The position numbers and the translations under genes are program-made. Shown piece by piece: positions 51,599 through 58,793 of a stretch of 64,000 nucleotides of DNA; position 1 is the first letter of the stretch; each line of letters begins with the position of its first letter. Under the pieces are notes generated by a model. That model saw only the letters and a program-made list of their open reading frames with translations. It was not told the DNA's origin and ran no database searches. The DNA is taken from the NCBI GenBank assembly GCA_963720675.1, contig CAVRGH010000010.1, forward strand, positions 62,001 through 126,000, read 5' to 3'. The DNA is from JALHSW01 sp963720675 (GTDB lineage Bacteria > Actinomycetota > Acidimicrobiia > IMCC26256 > PALSA-555).

Positions 51599-51817
51599 GT
51601 GGCGCCCGTGCCGCTGCGGATCGAGATCGACCACGAGAAGTGCATGGGCCAGGGTCAGTGCCTCTACTGGGCCCCGGCGACCTTCGAGCTCGGTGACGAC
51701 GGCTTGGCTCGCGTCATCGACGCCGAGGGTGACGCCGATGACAAGATCCTCCTCGGGGCGAAGGGCTGTCCGACGGGAGCGATCTCGGTCTGGCAGGGCG
51801 ACGACCAGGTCGTCTGA
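51599..51817 (+). CDS. Ferredoxin, single [3Fe-4S]-type (cytochrome P450 partner type)
   Basis: The 72-residue protein (GTG 51599; alternative GTG 51608) has the cysteine pattern CMGQGQCLYW ... GCPTGAISV, that is Cys-x5-Cys with a later Cys-Pro. This is the pattern of [3Fe-4S] ferredoxins that feed electrons to P450s in actinobacteria. No P450 or ferredoxin reductase gene is in the window. The next gene starts two bases after its stop, so it is co-transcribed with a hydrolase. Confidence 0.85.
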   Translation: MAPVPLRIEIDHEKCMGQGQCLYWAPATFELGDDGLARVIDAEGDADDKILLGAKGCPTGAISVWQGDDQVV

Positions 51818-51819
51818 GC

Positions 51820-52590
51820 GTGCCGCTCCCGATGGTCCTCGTCCATGGCGGCGCACACGGGGCGTGGTGCTGGGAGCCGGTGCGCGCGCACCTCGAGGGT
51901 CGGGTGCTCGCGGTCGATCTCCCTCCGAAGGAAGTGCGCGGCGTCCCCGCCGCCGACCTCTCGGTGCAACCGCCCGAGCTCACCACCATCGGCATCGATG
52001 CCTTCGCGAGCAGCGCGATCGCCGACATCGACGCAGCCGGCATCGATCGCTTCGTGCTCGTCGGGCACTCGATGGGCGGCCTGACGATCGCGGAGCTGGC
52101 TTGCCGCATCCCCGACCGGGTCGCGCGCCTCGTCTTCGTGAGCTGCATCGTCCCGCCCGAGGGTGGTGACGTGATCGACACCCTGCCCGCCGAGGTGCGC
52201 GAGATGACGCGGGCCGCGGTCGAGGCAGCCCGGGCCGGCGGCGACAACCCGATGGGCGGCCTCGACGAGGATTCGATCCGGCGCATGTTCTGCAACGACA
52301 TGGACGAGGTGCAGACCCGTTACGTGCTCGACCACACCGGCGTCGAGGCGGCCGGCGCGTTCGCCGACCGCGTCACCCGCGTCGGCATCCCACCGGACCT
52401 CCCGACCACGTACGTGCGGCTGCTGCAGGACCAAGCGCTCGCGCCCGCCGACCAGGACGTCCAGATCGCGAACCTGCGCGCCTCGCCCGGGCTCGACGTG
52501 CAGGTGATCGAGCTCGACACCGGTCACGACGTGATGATCAGTGCGCCGGAACGGCTTGCCGACGTGCTGGGATCGCTCGGCTCGACCTGA
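51820..52590 (+). CDS. Alpha/beta hydrolase
   Basis: A GTG at 51820 gives PLPMVLVHGGAHGAWCWEPV and a 256-residue protein. The oxyanion motif is HGGAHG, the nucleophile is in LVGHSMGGLTIA and the catalytic His in ELDTGHDVMISAPE. It is of the EstA/MKS1-like esterase type, related to the protein at 20801. It lies two bases after the ferredoxin and its stop overlaps the operator that precedes the fused dehydrogenase. Confidence 0.85.
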   Translation: MPLPMVLVHGGAHGAWCWEPVRAHLEGRVLAVDLPPKEVRGVPAADLSVQPPELTTIGIDAFASSAIADIDAAGIDRFVLVGHSMGGLTIAELACRIPDRVARLVFVSCIVPPEGGDVIDTLPAEVREMTRAAVEAARAGGDNPMGGLDEDSIRRMFCNDMDEVQTRYVLDHTGVEAAGAFADRVTRVGIPPDLPTTYVRLLQDQALAPADQDVQIANLRASPGLDVQVIELDTGHDVMISAPERLADVLGSLGST

Positions 52591-52602
52591 CGTTCGCGTC
52601 AG
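52587..52602. promoter_or_regulatory. Predicted operator CTGAC-N6-GTCAG
   Basis: CTGACGTTCGCGTCAG overlaps the hydrolase stop codon and lies 21 bp before the start of the fused acyl-CoA dehydrogenase at 52624, the same relative position as the sites upstream of other catabolic genes. Confidence 0.62.
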
Positions 52603-52623
52603 CCGCTCCGTAGGATCCCGGCC

Positions 52624-54816
52624 ATGCCGATCGGGATCACGGAAGAGCACGTCGCGCTGCACGAGGCGGTACGTGGCTGGGTCGAGCGCCACTGTCCGCC
52701 GGCGGTGCCACGCGCGGTGCTGGACGCCGAGACCGAGCCGATGCCGTCGTTCTGGAGCGAGCTCGCAGATCAGGGCTGGCTCGGGCTCCACGTCGACGAG
52801 GCCCACGGCGGGTCCGGCTACGGGATCAGCGAGCTCGTGGTGGTGCTCGAGGAGCTGGGGCGGAGCATCGCGCCGGGTCCGGTCGTTCCCACCGTGCTCG
52901 CGGCTGCGGTCGTCGCCTCCAGCACGAACGAAGCAGCCAAAGAGGCGCTGCTCCCGCGCCTCGCCTCCGGTGCGACCGTGGCGGCGGTCACCGCCGGACC
53001 TGGTTGTGCGCTCATCGCGACGCGCGCCGGCACCGACCTCGTGGTGGACGGGAGCGCGCGTCCCGTGCTGGGTGGTGGGCTCGCGGAGCTCCTGGTCGCA
53101 CCGGTGCAGGTCGACGATTCCCTCGTGTGGGTCGCGCTGCCGCTCGACCCGTCGATGCGCGAGGAGCTCTCGAGCGTCGATCCCACGCGCCGCGTCGCAT
53201 CGATCACGCTCGACGCGGTGACCGTGCCGGCCGACCGCAGGCTCGACGGCATCGACCACCGGCACGTCGGCGACCTCTCGGCTGCGTTGTATGCCGCCGA
53301 GCTGGTGGGCGTGGCGCAATGGTGCGTCGACACCGCGGCGGAGTACGCGAAGGACCGGGTCCAGTTCGGTCGACCGATCGGGCAGTTCCAGGGCATCAAG
53401 CACAAGTGCGCCGACATGGTCGGTCGGGTGGAGCTGGCCCGCGCCGCCGCGTGGGACGCAGGGCGCGTGATCGAGGCCGGCGATGACGAAGGTGCACTCG
53501 CCGCGTCGGCCGCGATCTCCCTCGCGCTCGATGCCGCGTTCGCGAACGCGAAGGACTGCATCCAGGTGCTCGGGGGCATCGGGTTCACGTGGGAGCACGA
53601 TGCCCACGTCTACCTCCGACGCGCGTTGGCGATGCGCGCGCTGCTCGGACCCTCGTCGGCGTGGCGCGCACGTGTGTGCGAGCTCGCACTCGGTGGAACT
53701 CGGCGGGGCTTGACCGTCGATCTCGGTCCCGCCGGTGACGCGGCGCGTGCGGAGGTGCGTGCGTTCCTCGACGACGTCAAGGACCTCCCCGCCGACGAGC
53801 AGCGCCGGAGGGTCGCCGATGGCGGCTTCATCGTCCCGACGTGGCCGGCGCCCTACGGCCGCGGCGCCAAGGCCGTCGAGCAGCTGGTCATCGAGGAGGA
53901 GTTCCGCGCGGCTCGGGTGGCTCGCCCCGGGATCGTGATCGGTGGCTGGGCACTGCCGCCCGTGATCATGTACGGCACGACGGAGCAGCAGGAGCGGTGG
54001 ATCCCGCCGACCCTCCGGGGCGAGATCTCGTGGTGCCAGCTGTTCAGCGAGCCGGGCGCGGGGTCGGACCTCGCGAGCCTCACCACGAAGGCCACCCGCG
54101 TCGAGGGCGGCTGGCTGCTCAACGGGCAGAAGGTCTGGACGTCGATGGCGCGCCAGGCCGATTGGGGGATCCTCCTGGCGCGCACCAACCCCGACGCGCC
54201 GAAGCACGACGGCATCTCCTGCTTCATGATCGACATGAAGGCGACCGAGGGGATGGAGATCCGCCCCCTGCGTGAGCTCACCGGCGACGCGATGTTCAAC
54301 GAAGTCTTCTTCAACGACGCGTTCATCCCGGACGAGTCGCTCGTCGGCCAGGAGCACGACGGGTGGCGCGCGGCGCGCACGACGCTCGCCAACGAGCGTG
54401 TGTTCATGGGGAGCGGGATGAGCTTCGGCTCGGGGCCCGAACAGATCCTCAAGGCAGTCGACCGACGAGGCCTCGCGGGCGACCCGCTCGTGCTCGACGA
54501 GGTGGGCGGGCTCATCACCACCGCCCACGGTCTCGCGTGCCTCGGCTTCCGGCTGACGCTCGCCGCGCTCGCGGGCGCGGACCCGAGCGGCTCCGAGGCG
54601 TCGGTGCGCAAGCTGCTGGGGGTCGTGCACGACCAGCACGTCCAGGAGGTCGGCCTCGGCCTGCTCGGTGCCGACGGGGCGATCGCCGAGGGCGAGGGCC
54701 TCACGTGGAGCCGCGGATTCCTCTTCAATCGGAACCTCACGATCGCGGGCGGCACGAGCGAGATCCAGCGCAACATCATCGGGGAGCGCGTGCTCGGCCT
54801 GCCCCGCGACCCGTGA
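52624..54816 (+). CDS. Fused double acyl-CoA dehydrogenase (FadE34-like)
   Basis: The 730-residue protein contains two dehydrogenase modules. The N-terminal half (to about residue 355) resembles the short beta subunit: FGRPIGQFQGIKHKCADM and LGGIGFTWEHDAHVYLRRA. The C-terminal half resembles the alpha subunit, with CQLFSEPGAGSDLASLTT, NGQKVWTSMA, the candidate base Glu in TLANERVFMG and AGGTSEIQRNIIGERVLGLP. This matches the single-chain architecture of mycobacterial FadE34 (ChsE3), where one polypeptide replaces the alpha-beta heteromer, used there for a steroid side-chain thioester. The substrate here is unknown. An operator lies immediately upstream. Confidence 0.9.
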   Translation: MPIGITEEHVALHEAVRGWVERHCPPAVPRAVLDAETEPMPSFWSELADQGWLGLHVDEAHGGSGYGISELVVVLEELGRSIAPGPVVPTVLAAAVVASSTNEAAKEALLPRLASGATVAAVTAGPGCALIATRAGTDLVVDGSARPVLGGGLAELLVAPVQVDDSLVWVALPLDPSMREELSSVDPTRRVASITLDAVTVPADRRLDGIDHRHVGDLSAALYAAELVGVAQWCVDTAAEYAKDRVQFGRPIGQFQGIKHKCADMVGRVELARAAAWDAGRVIEAGDDEGALAASAAISLALDAAFANAKDCIQVLGGIGFTWEHDAHVYLRRALAMRALLGPSSAWRARVCELALGGTRRGLTVDLGPAGDAARAEVRAFLDDVKDLPADEQRRRVADGGFIVPTWPAPYGRGAKAVEQLVIEEEFRAARVARPGIVIGGWALPPVIMYGTTEQQERWIPPTLRGEISWCQLFSEPGAGSDLASLTTKATRVEGGWLLNGQKVWTSMARQADWGILLARTNPDAPKHDGISCFMIDMKATEGMEIRPLRELTGDAMFNEVFFNDAFIPDESLVGQEHDGWRAARTTLANERVFMGSGMSFGSGPEQILKAVDRRGLAGDPLVLDEVGGLITTAHGLACLGFRLTLAALAGADPSGSEASVRKLLGVVHDQHVQEVGLGLLGADGAIAEGEGLTWSRGFLFNRNLTIAGGTSEIQRNIIGERVLGLPRDP

Positions 54817-54841
54817 GGCTCCGATCCTGCGGTTCCGGGGT

Positions 54842-55534
54842 TCAGGGCGTCGGCAGCTCGATGATCTCGCCGGCGTAGATCAGGTTGACGTTCCCGGAGC
54901 GCAGGCGCTCCCGGTTCTGCATGCAGACGCGCGTCCAGTAGGGCGCGATGTCGAGCGCCCCGAGGTCGGTCTGCATCCGAGCGGTCGCCAGGGCGAGGTG
55001 CGCCGCAGCAATCTCCCAGAGGTTGTCGCCGGCCACGACCGTGTGCGCGGTGGGCAGCGGTGGCGAGGCCGGTGTCGTCGGTGCAGCCGGCGGGGTGCTC
55101 GGGGTGCCCGGGCTGCCGTCACCCGGTTCGCCGTTCGCCGGACCCCGGGATCCGCCGGATTGCCCGCCGTCGGGGGACTGGCGGTCCGGCGTCGACGCCG
55201 GGTTCGGTGATTCGGGAGGGGGAGTGGTGGTGGTCGTCTCGGGCGGCGCGTCGCCGACGGGATCACCCACCAGCTCGGGCACGTCGCCGACCCGGCCGGT
55301 GCGTACCGGCGCGGCCGCGGCGTCGGGGACCTCGACCGGTGCAGCGGGAGCGGGTGGTGCATCGTCGCTGCGCCCGGTGCGGAGGTCGGGTTCCGCGCTC
55401 GGTGCACCCGGGTCGTCGGTGGACGTCGGTGCCTCCTCGGCGAGGGCGGTGGGCGCGACGAGCAGCGTGCCGACTGCGAGCTCGGCGGCGACCGCCGCCG
55501 CGAGTGCGACAGTTGTGACGGTGGGACGGGGCAT
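54842..55534 (-). CDS. Secreted LysM-domain protein with Pro/Thr-rich linker
   Basis: The 230-residue precursor starts MPRPTVTTVALAAAVAAELA, a signal peptide. About 120 residues of Pro/Thr/Gly/Asp-rich low complexity follow, then one C-terminal LysM module (HTVVAGDNLWEIAAAHLA, continuing to NLIYAGEIIELPTP). LysM binds peptidoglycan or other N-acetylglucosamine polymers, so it likely sits in the cell wall. No catalytic domain is present. It converges with the fused dehydrogenase 25 bp away. Confidence 0.8.
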   Translation of the reverse strand: MPRPTVTTVALAAAVAAELAVGTLLVAPTALAEEAPTSTDDPGAPSAEPDLRTGRSDDAPPAPAAPVEVPDAAAAPVRTGRVGDVPELVGDPVGDAPPETTTTTPPPESPNPASTPDRQSPDGGQSGGSRGPANGEPGDGSPGTPSTPPAAPTTPASPPLPTAHTVVAGDNLWEIAAAHLALATARMQTDLGALDIAPYWTRVCMQNRERLRSGNVNLIYAGEIIELPTP

Positions 55535-55575
55535 CTCGTTCCTCCCGGTGTGGGTGTGATGGCTACGGTGCGCCG

Positions 55576-56124
55576 ATGACCCGGCTCCTGCTCGTCCGTC
55601 ACGCGTGCCCGAGCGCGAACTGGGACCGCGACCTCGACGCCGGGCTCGACGACGTCGGCGTGGAGCAGGCGCGGGGGCTGGTCGATGGCCTGGGTCCGGC
55701 CGGGCCGCTCCCGATCGTCACGTCGCCGATGCGGCGGACGCGCGAGACGGCCGCTCCCCTCGCTGCACACTGGCGGGCCGAGCCGCGGCTGGAGCCGGCG
55801 GTCGGGGAGATCCCGTCGCCCGTCGACGACCTGGCCGCGCGGGGTGCGTGGCTGCGCGAGATCCTCGGGCGGCCGTGGCGCGACCTGACGCCGGAGCTGC
55901 TGGCGTGGCGGGGCGCACTCGTCGACGCACTCGTGGCGATGCGCGAGCCGACCGTCGTCGTGAGCCACTACGTGGCGATCAACGTCGCCGTGGGCGCGGC
56001 GACCGGGGATCAGCGGCTGATCTCGTTCGCGCCCGGCCACGCGTCGGTCACCGAGCTCGCGGTCGAGGACGGCCGGCTCCGCCTCGTCGCGCGTGGCGAC
56101 GAGGCGACGACCACGATCTCGTGA
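55576..56124 (+). CDS. Histidine phosphatase family protein
   Basis: The 182-residue protein starts MTRLLLVRHACPSANWDRDL. The first motif is LLVRHA (RHG type with Ala); the second catalytic His is in VVVSHYVAINVAVG; arginine in TSPMRRTRET completes the phosphate pocket. These enzymes act on phosphoglycerate, cobalamin precursors or other phosphoesters. It is followed by a thioesterase gene after 36 bp. Confidence 0.84.
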   Translation: MTRLLLVRHACPSANWDRDLDAGLDDVGVEQARGLVDGLGPAGPLPIVTSPMRRTRETAAPLAAHWRAEPRLEPAVGEIPSPVDDLAARGAWLREILGRPWRDLTPELLAWRGALVDALVAMREPTVVVSHYVAINVAVGAATGDQRLISFAPGHASVTELAVEDGRLRLVARGDEATTTIS

Positions 56125-56160
56125 CGGGGCGCGATCTCGTGGGTAGGTAGGGTCGAGTCG

Positions 56161-56688
56161 ATGGATCGCAACGACGCCGACGGCAACATCGCCCCCGAGT
56201 ACCTCGACTACCTGCGGAACGCGTTCCTGCAGGTACCCCTCCACAAGCTGCTCGACTTCCGGTTCATCGAGATGGCAGGTGACACCGTCGTCGTCGAGAT
56301 GCCGGTGCGGCCGGAGGCCTTCAACGGGTCCGGCAACCTGCACGGAGGGGCGCTGGCGACCCTCATCGACGTCGCGGCGGGGTCGTGTGCCGCCCGGGCC
56401 TCGGGGTTCGACCCGATGACCCAGAGCCTCGTCACCGCCGACCTGCACGTGCGCTACCTGGGGCGCCCCAAGACCGAGATGGTCCGCGGTGAGGCACGGC
56501 TCATGCGGGCCGGGCGGATGCTGATCGTCGTCGAGGTCCGGGTCGTCGACTCCCCGGTCCCGGGAACGCCAGTCCCGGGTGCGCAGGAGAACCTGGTGGC
56601 CTTCGCCGACTTCTCGTCGATGATCGTCGGTCGCCGGGATCCGCTCCCGCAGGGCACCGCGACCGACCACAACGTCCCCGACCTCTAG
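56161..56688 (+). CDS. PaaI-type hot-dog acyl-CoA thioesterase
   Basis: The 175-residue protein has the PaaI signature NLHGGALATLIDVAAGSCAA with the catalytic Asp, preceded by FNGSG, and a beta-strand core VTADLHVRYLGRPKTEMVRG. It hydrolyses acyl-CoA to free acid and CoA, probably relieving stalled intermediates of the surrounding pathways. A GTPVPG duplication (VPGTPVPG) forms a surface loop. Confidence 0.85.
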   Translation: MDRNDADGNIAPEYLDYLRNAFLQVPLHKLLDFRFIEMAGDTVVVEMPVRPEAFNGSGNLHGGALATLIDVAAGSCAARASGFDPMTQSLVTADLHVRYLGRPKTEMVRGEARLMRAGRMLIVVEVRVVDSPVPGTPVPGAQENLVAFADFSSMIVGRRDPLPQGTATDHNVPDL

Positions 56689-56727
56689 GGCCGGCGGAGC
56701 CGTTTCACGGCGGAGCCGGGTGGGTGG
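56689..56727. repeat. Dispersed palindromic repeat, family B, partial copy
   Basis: After the thioesterase stop, GGCCGGCGGAGCCG is followed by TTCACGGCGGAGCCGGGTGG. The second part matches the core of the copies at 31131 and 61838. The flanking TGCGTC/GACGCA arms are missing, so it is a truncated or diverged member. Confidence 0.4.
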
Positions 56728-56799
56728 GTCCAGCACCGGATCGGCTGCCAGTGCTACGTTGCCGCTCGTCCGTCCACTCCACGGGGGAATGACGACGCC

Positions 56800-57555
56800 A
56801 TGAGGCTCGCGATCGAGATCTTCGACAACGACGGCTTGAACTTCCTGACCCGGTGGGCCCACGTGCTCGTCGGCATCACCTGGATCGGGCTGCTGTACTA
56901 CTTCAACTTCGTCCAGGTGCCGGCGTTCGCCGACCTCGACGGTGGGGCTCGGAACCAGGCGGTCGACAAGCTGGCGTCCCGGGCCCTCTGGTGGTTCCGC
57001 TGGGCCGCGCTGGCGACGTTCCTCTTCGGGCTGATGCTCGGCTTCATCCCCGAGGTGAGCGGCGGCGACGGCATCTTCACGATCAAGGACTACTTCAAGT
57101 CCCCGCAAGGCATCGCCATCGCCACGGGCATGCTGCTCGGCATCACGATGTTCCTGAACGTCTGGGGCATCATCTGGCGCAACCAGAAGGTCGTGATCGC
57201 GAACGCGCGCAACGTGCTCGCCGGTGGTGAGGCCGATCCGAACGCAGCGGAGGCCGGGCGCAAGGCGCTGCTCGCCTCCCGCATGAACACGATCTTCTCG
57301 TTCGCGATGCTGTTCTTCATGATCGGCGCCGCGCACTTCTTCACCCTCGGCACGTTCGACACGGCCGACAACCGGGCGATCTACTGGGCCGTCACGGGCA
57401 TCCTCTGGCTGGTGCTCGAGCTGAGCTGCCTCGGCGTGATCGGCGGCACCGGCAAGAACGTCACGAACTGGATCTTCGAGGACCACAAGCGCTCCATCGG
57501 CGTCGGTCTCGTCCTCGTGGTGGTCTGGTACGCCCTGTGGGAGATCGTCTTCTAG
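56800..57555 (+). CDS. Urate hydroxylase PuuD-type membrane protein (membrane domain only)
   Basis: The 251-residue protein starts MRLAIEIFDNDGLNFLTRWA and has a run of membrane helices (HVLVGITWIGLLYYFNFV, ALATFLFGLMLGFI, FAMLFFMIGAAHFFTLG, VGLVLVVVWYALWEIVF). The HVLVGITWIGLLYYFNF stretch with conserved His matches the Urate_ox_N family. Known urate-oxidising PuuD has a C-terminal cytochrome c domain, which is missing here. It may therefore need a separate electron carrier or have another function. Confidence 0.78.
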   Translation: MRLAIEIFDNDGLNFLTRWAHVLVGITWIGLLYYFNFVQVPAFADLDGGARNQAVDKLASRALWWFRWAALATFLFGLMLGFIPEVSGGDGIFTIKDYFKSPQGIAIATGMLLGITMFLNVWGIIWRNQKVVIANARNVLAGGEADPNAAEAGRKALLASRMNTIFSFAMLFFMIGAAHFFTLGTFDTADNRAIYWAVTGILWLVLELSCLGVIGGTGKNVTNWIFEDHKRSIGVGLVLVVVWYALWEIVF

Positions 57556-57583
57556 GAGACGCCCCGCCCTGCTCCTTCGTGCG

Positions 57584-57605
57584 CCGCCCGGCTCCGGCCG
57601 GGCGG
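57584..57605. terminator. Strong hairpin between convergent genes
   Basis: CCGCCCGGC (57584-57592), loop TCCG, GCCGGGCGG (57597-57605) form a perfect 9-bp GC stem in the 74-bp gap between the PuuD-like stop (57555) and the dehydrogenase stop (57630). No T-tract follows, so it is a candidate bidirectional terminator of the actinobacterial type only. Confidence 0.5.
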
Positions 57606-57629
57606 TGTCGCGTGCAGACCTCGACGCGT

Positions 57630-58762
57630 TCAGACCCCGAGCAGGTCGCCGATGCGCGCGCGGTGCTCGGCGATCGTCCCGAGGAGCTGCGCGTCGGTCT
57701 TGACCCGACGCGCGTACAGGTGCATGTCGTGCTCCCAGGTGTACCCGATGCCGCCGAGGATCTGGATCCCGTCCTGCGCGAGCAGCCGCTGGCAGTCGCT
57801 CGCGGCCACCTTGGCGGTCGACACCGCGATCCGCGCGTCGGTCGTCGTCCTCCGCGAGGGTGAGCGCGGCGAAGTAGCCGGTGGCTCGGGCGCGCTCGAG
57901 GGTGACGAGCATGTTCGCCAGCTTGTGCTTGATCGCCTGGAACGATCCGATGGGCACACCGAACTGCTCGCGCTGCTTCGCGTACTCGAGCGTGATGTCG
58001 AAGATCGTCTGACAGGTGCCGACGGCTTCGAGCGCGAGCGCCATCACGCCGTGCTGGACCGCGCGGCGCACCCCGTTCGCGGTGTCGGTGCCCTGGTTCG
58101 CCGAGCACCCGGTCGGCCGGGACGCGGGTGCCGGAGAGGCTGATGGTCGCGAGCGGTCGGCTCGCGTCGAGGCCGGCGACCGCATGCACGTCGAGGTCGG
58201 CGGTCGGCACGACTGCGGCGAGGATCCCGTCGTCGCCCCGCGTGCCGGCGACGCGCGCGACGACCACGACGTCGTCGACCGCGGGCGCACCGAGCACGCC
58301 GTCCTTGACGCCCTCGAGCACCCAGGCGTCACCGTCTCGGGTCGCCGTGGCCCGGATCGTGGCCGGGTCGACCCCCGCCCCCGGCTCGGTGAGCGCGAGT
58401 GTCCCGGTCCGGGTGCCGTCAGCGACGCCGGGCAGGAAGTGGGCCTGCTGCTCGGCAGTGCCGAGCTCGCGGATCGCGGGGGTGAACTGGGTGATGGTGG
58501 GGACGAACGGTCCGGGGGCGAGCACCCGTCCGAGCTCCTCGACGACCACGGCGAGCTCGATGGGGCCGAGGCCGAGGCCGCCGTGCTCCTCGGGGATGGT
58601 CAGTGCGGGCCAGCCGAGCTCGACCATCTGCGTCCACAGGCCGTCCACCGGCGAGCCGTCCTCGACCAGCGCCCGCACCACGCTGATCGGGCACTCGCGG
58701 GCGAGCATCGCCCGGACGCCGTCCTGCAGCTCTTCCTGATCTTCCGACAGCTCCAGCTCCAC
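57630..58762 (-). CDS. Acyl-CoA dehydrogenase, two frameshifts
   Basis: The start at 58762 gives MELELSEDQEELQDGVRAML, then LALTEPGAGVDPATIRAT and LSGTRVPADRVLGE. The protein moves to a second frame near 58098-58106 (QGTDTANGVRRAVQHGVM, EQFGVPIGSFQAIKHKLANM, LTLAEDD) and to a third near 57850-57860 (ARIAVSTAKVAASDCQRLL, LGGIGYTWEHDMHLYARRV) to 57630. The repaired length of about 378 residues is normal. It is a FadE28-like catabolic dehydrogenase. Two indels in one gene, each with intact sequence after it, suggest base-calling errors. An operator lies 16 bp before the start. Confidence 0.72.
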
Positions 58763-58777
58763 CGAGGCGCAACCTAC

Positions 58778-58793
58778 CTGACGAGGGCGTCAG
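58778..58793. promoter_or_regulatory. Predicted operator CTGAC-N6-GTCAG
   Basis: CTGACGAGGGCGTCAG overlaps the stop codon of the upstream ligase (58790) and lies 16 bp before the start of the dehydrogenase at 58762. This allows the dehydrogenase to be controlled separately from the ligase. Confidence 0.6.

Noticed and set aside
51664..54639. A 991-codon open frame antisense to the fused dehydrogenase
   Set aside because: The composition is His/Arg/Asp-rich without domains, while the sense strand encodes a clear double acyl-CoA dehydrogenase.
54880..58332. A very long open frame (about 1,150 codons) on the minus strand
   Set aside because: It passes through several real genes in the wrong frame and is low-complexity Arg/Pro/Ser-rich except for the short stretch that belongs to the frameshifted dehydrogenase at 57630-58762. 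Such frames are expected in 70% GC DNA.
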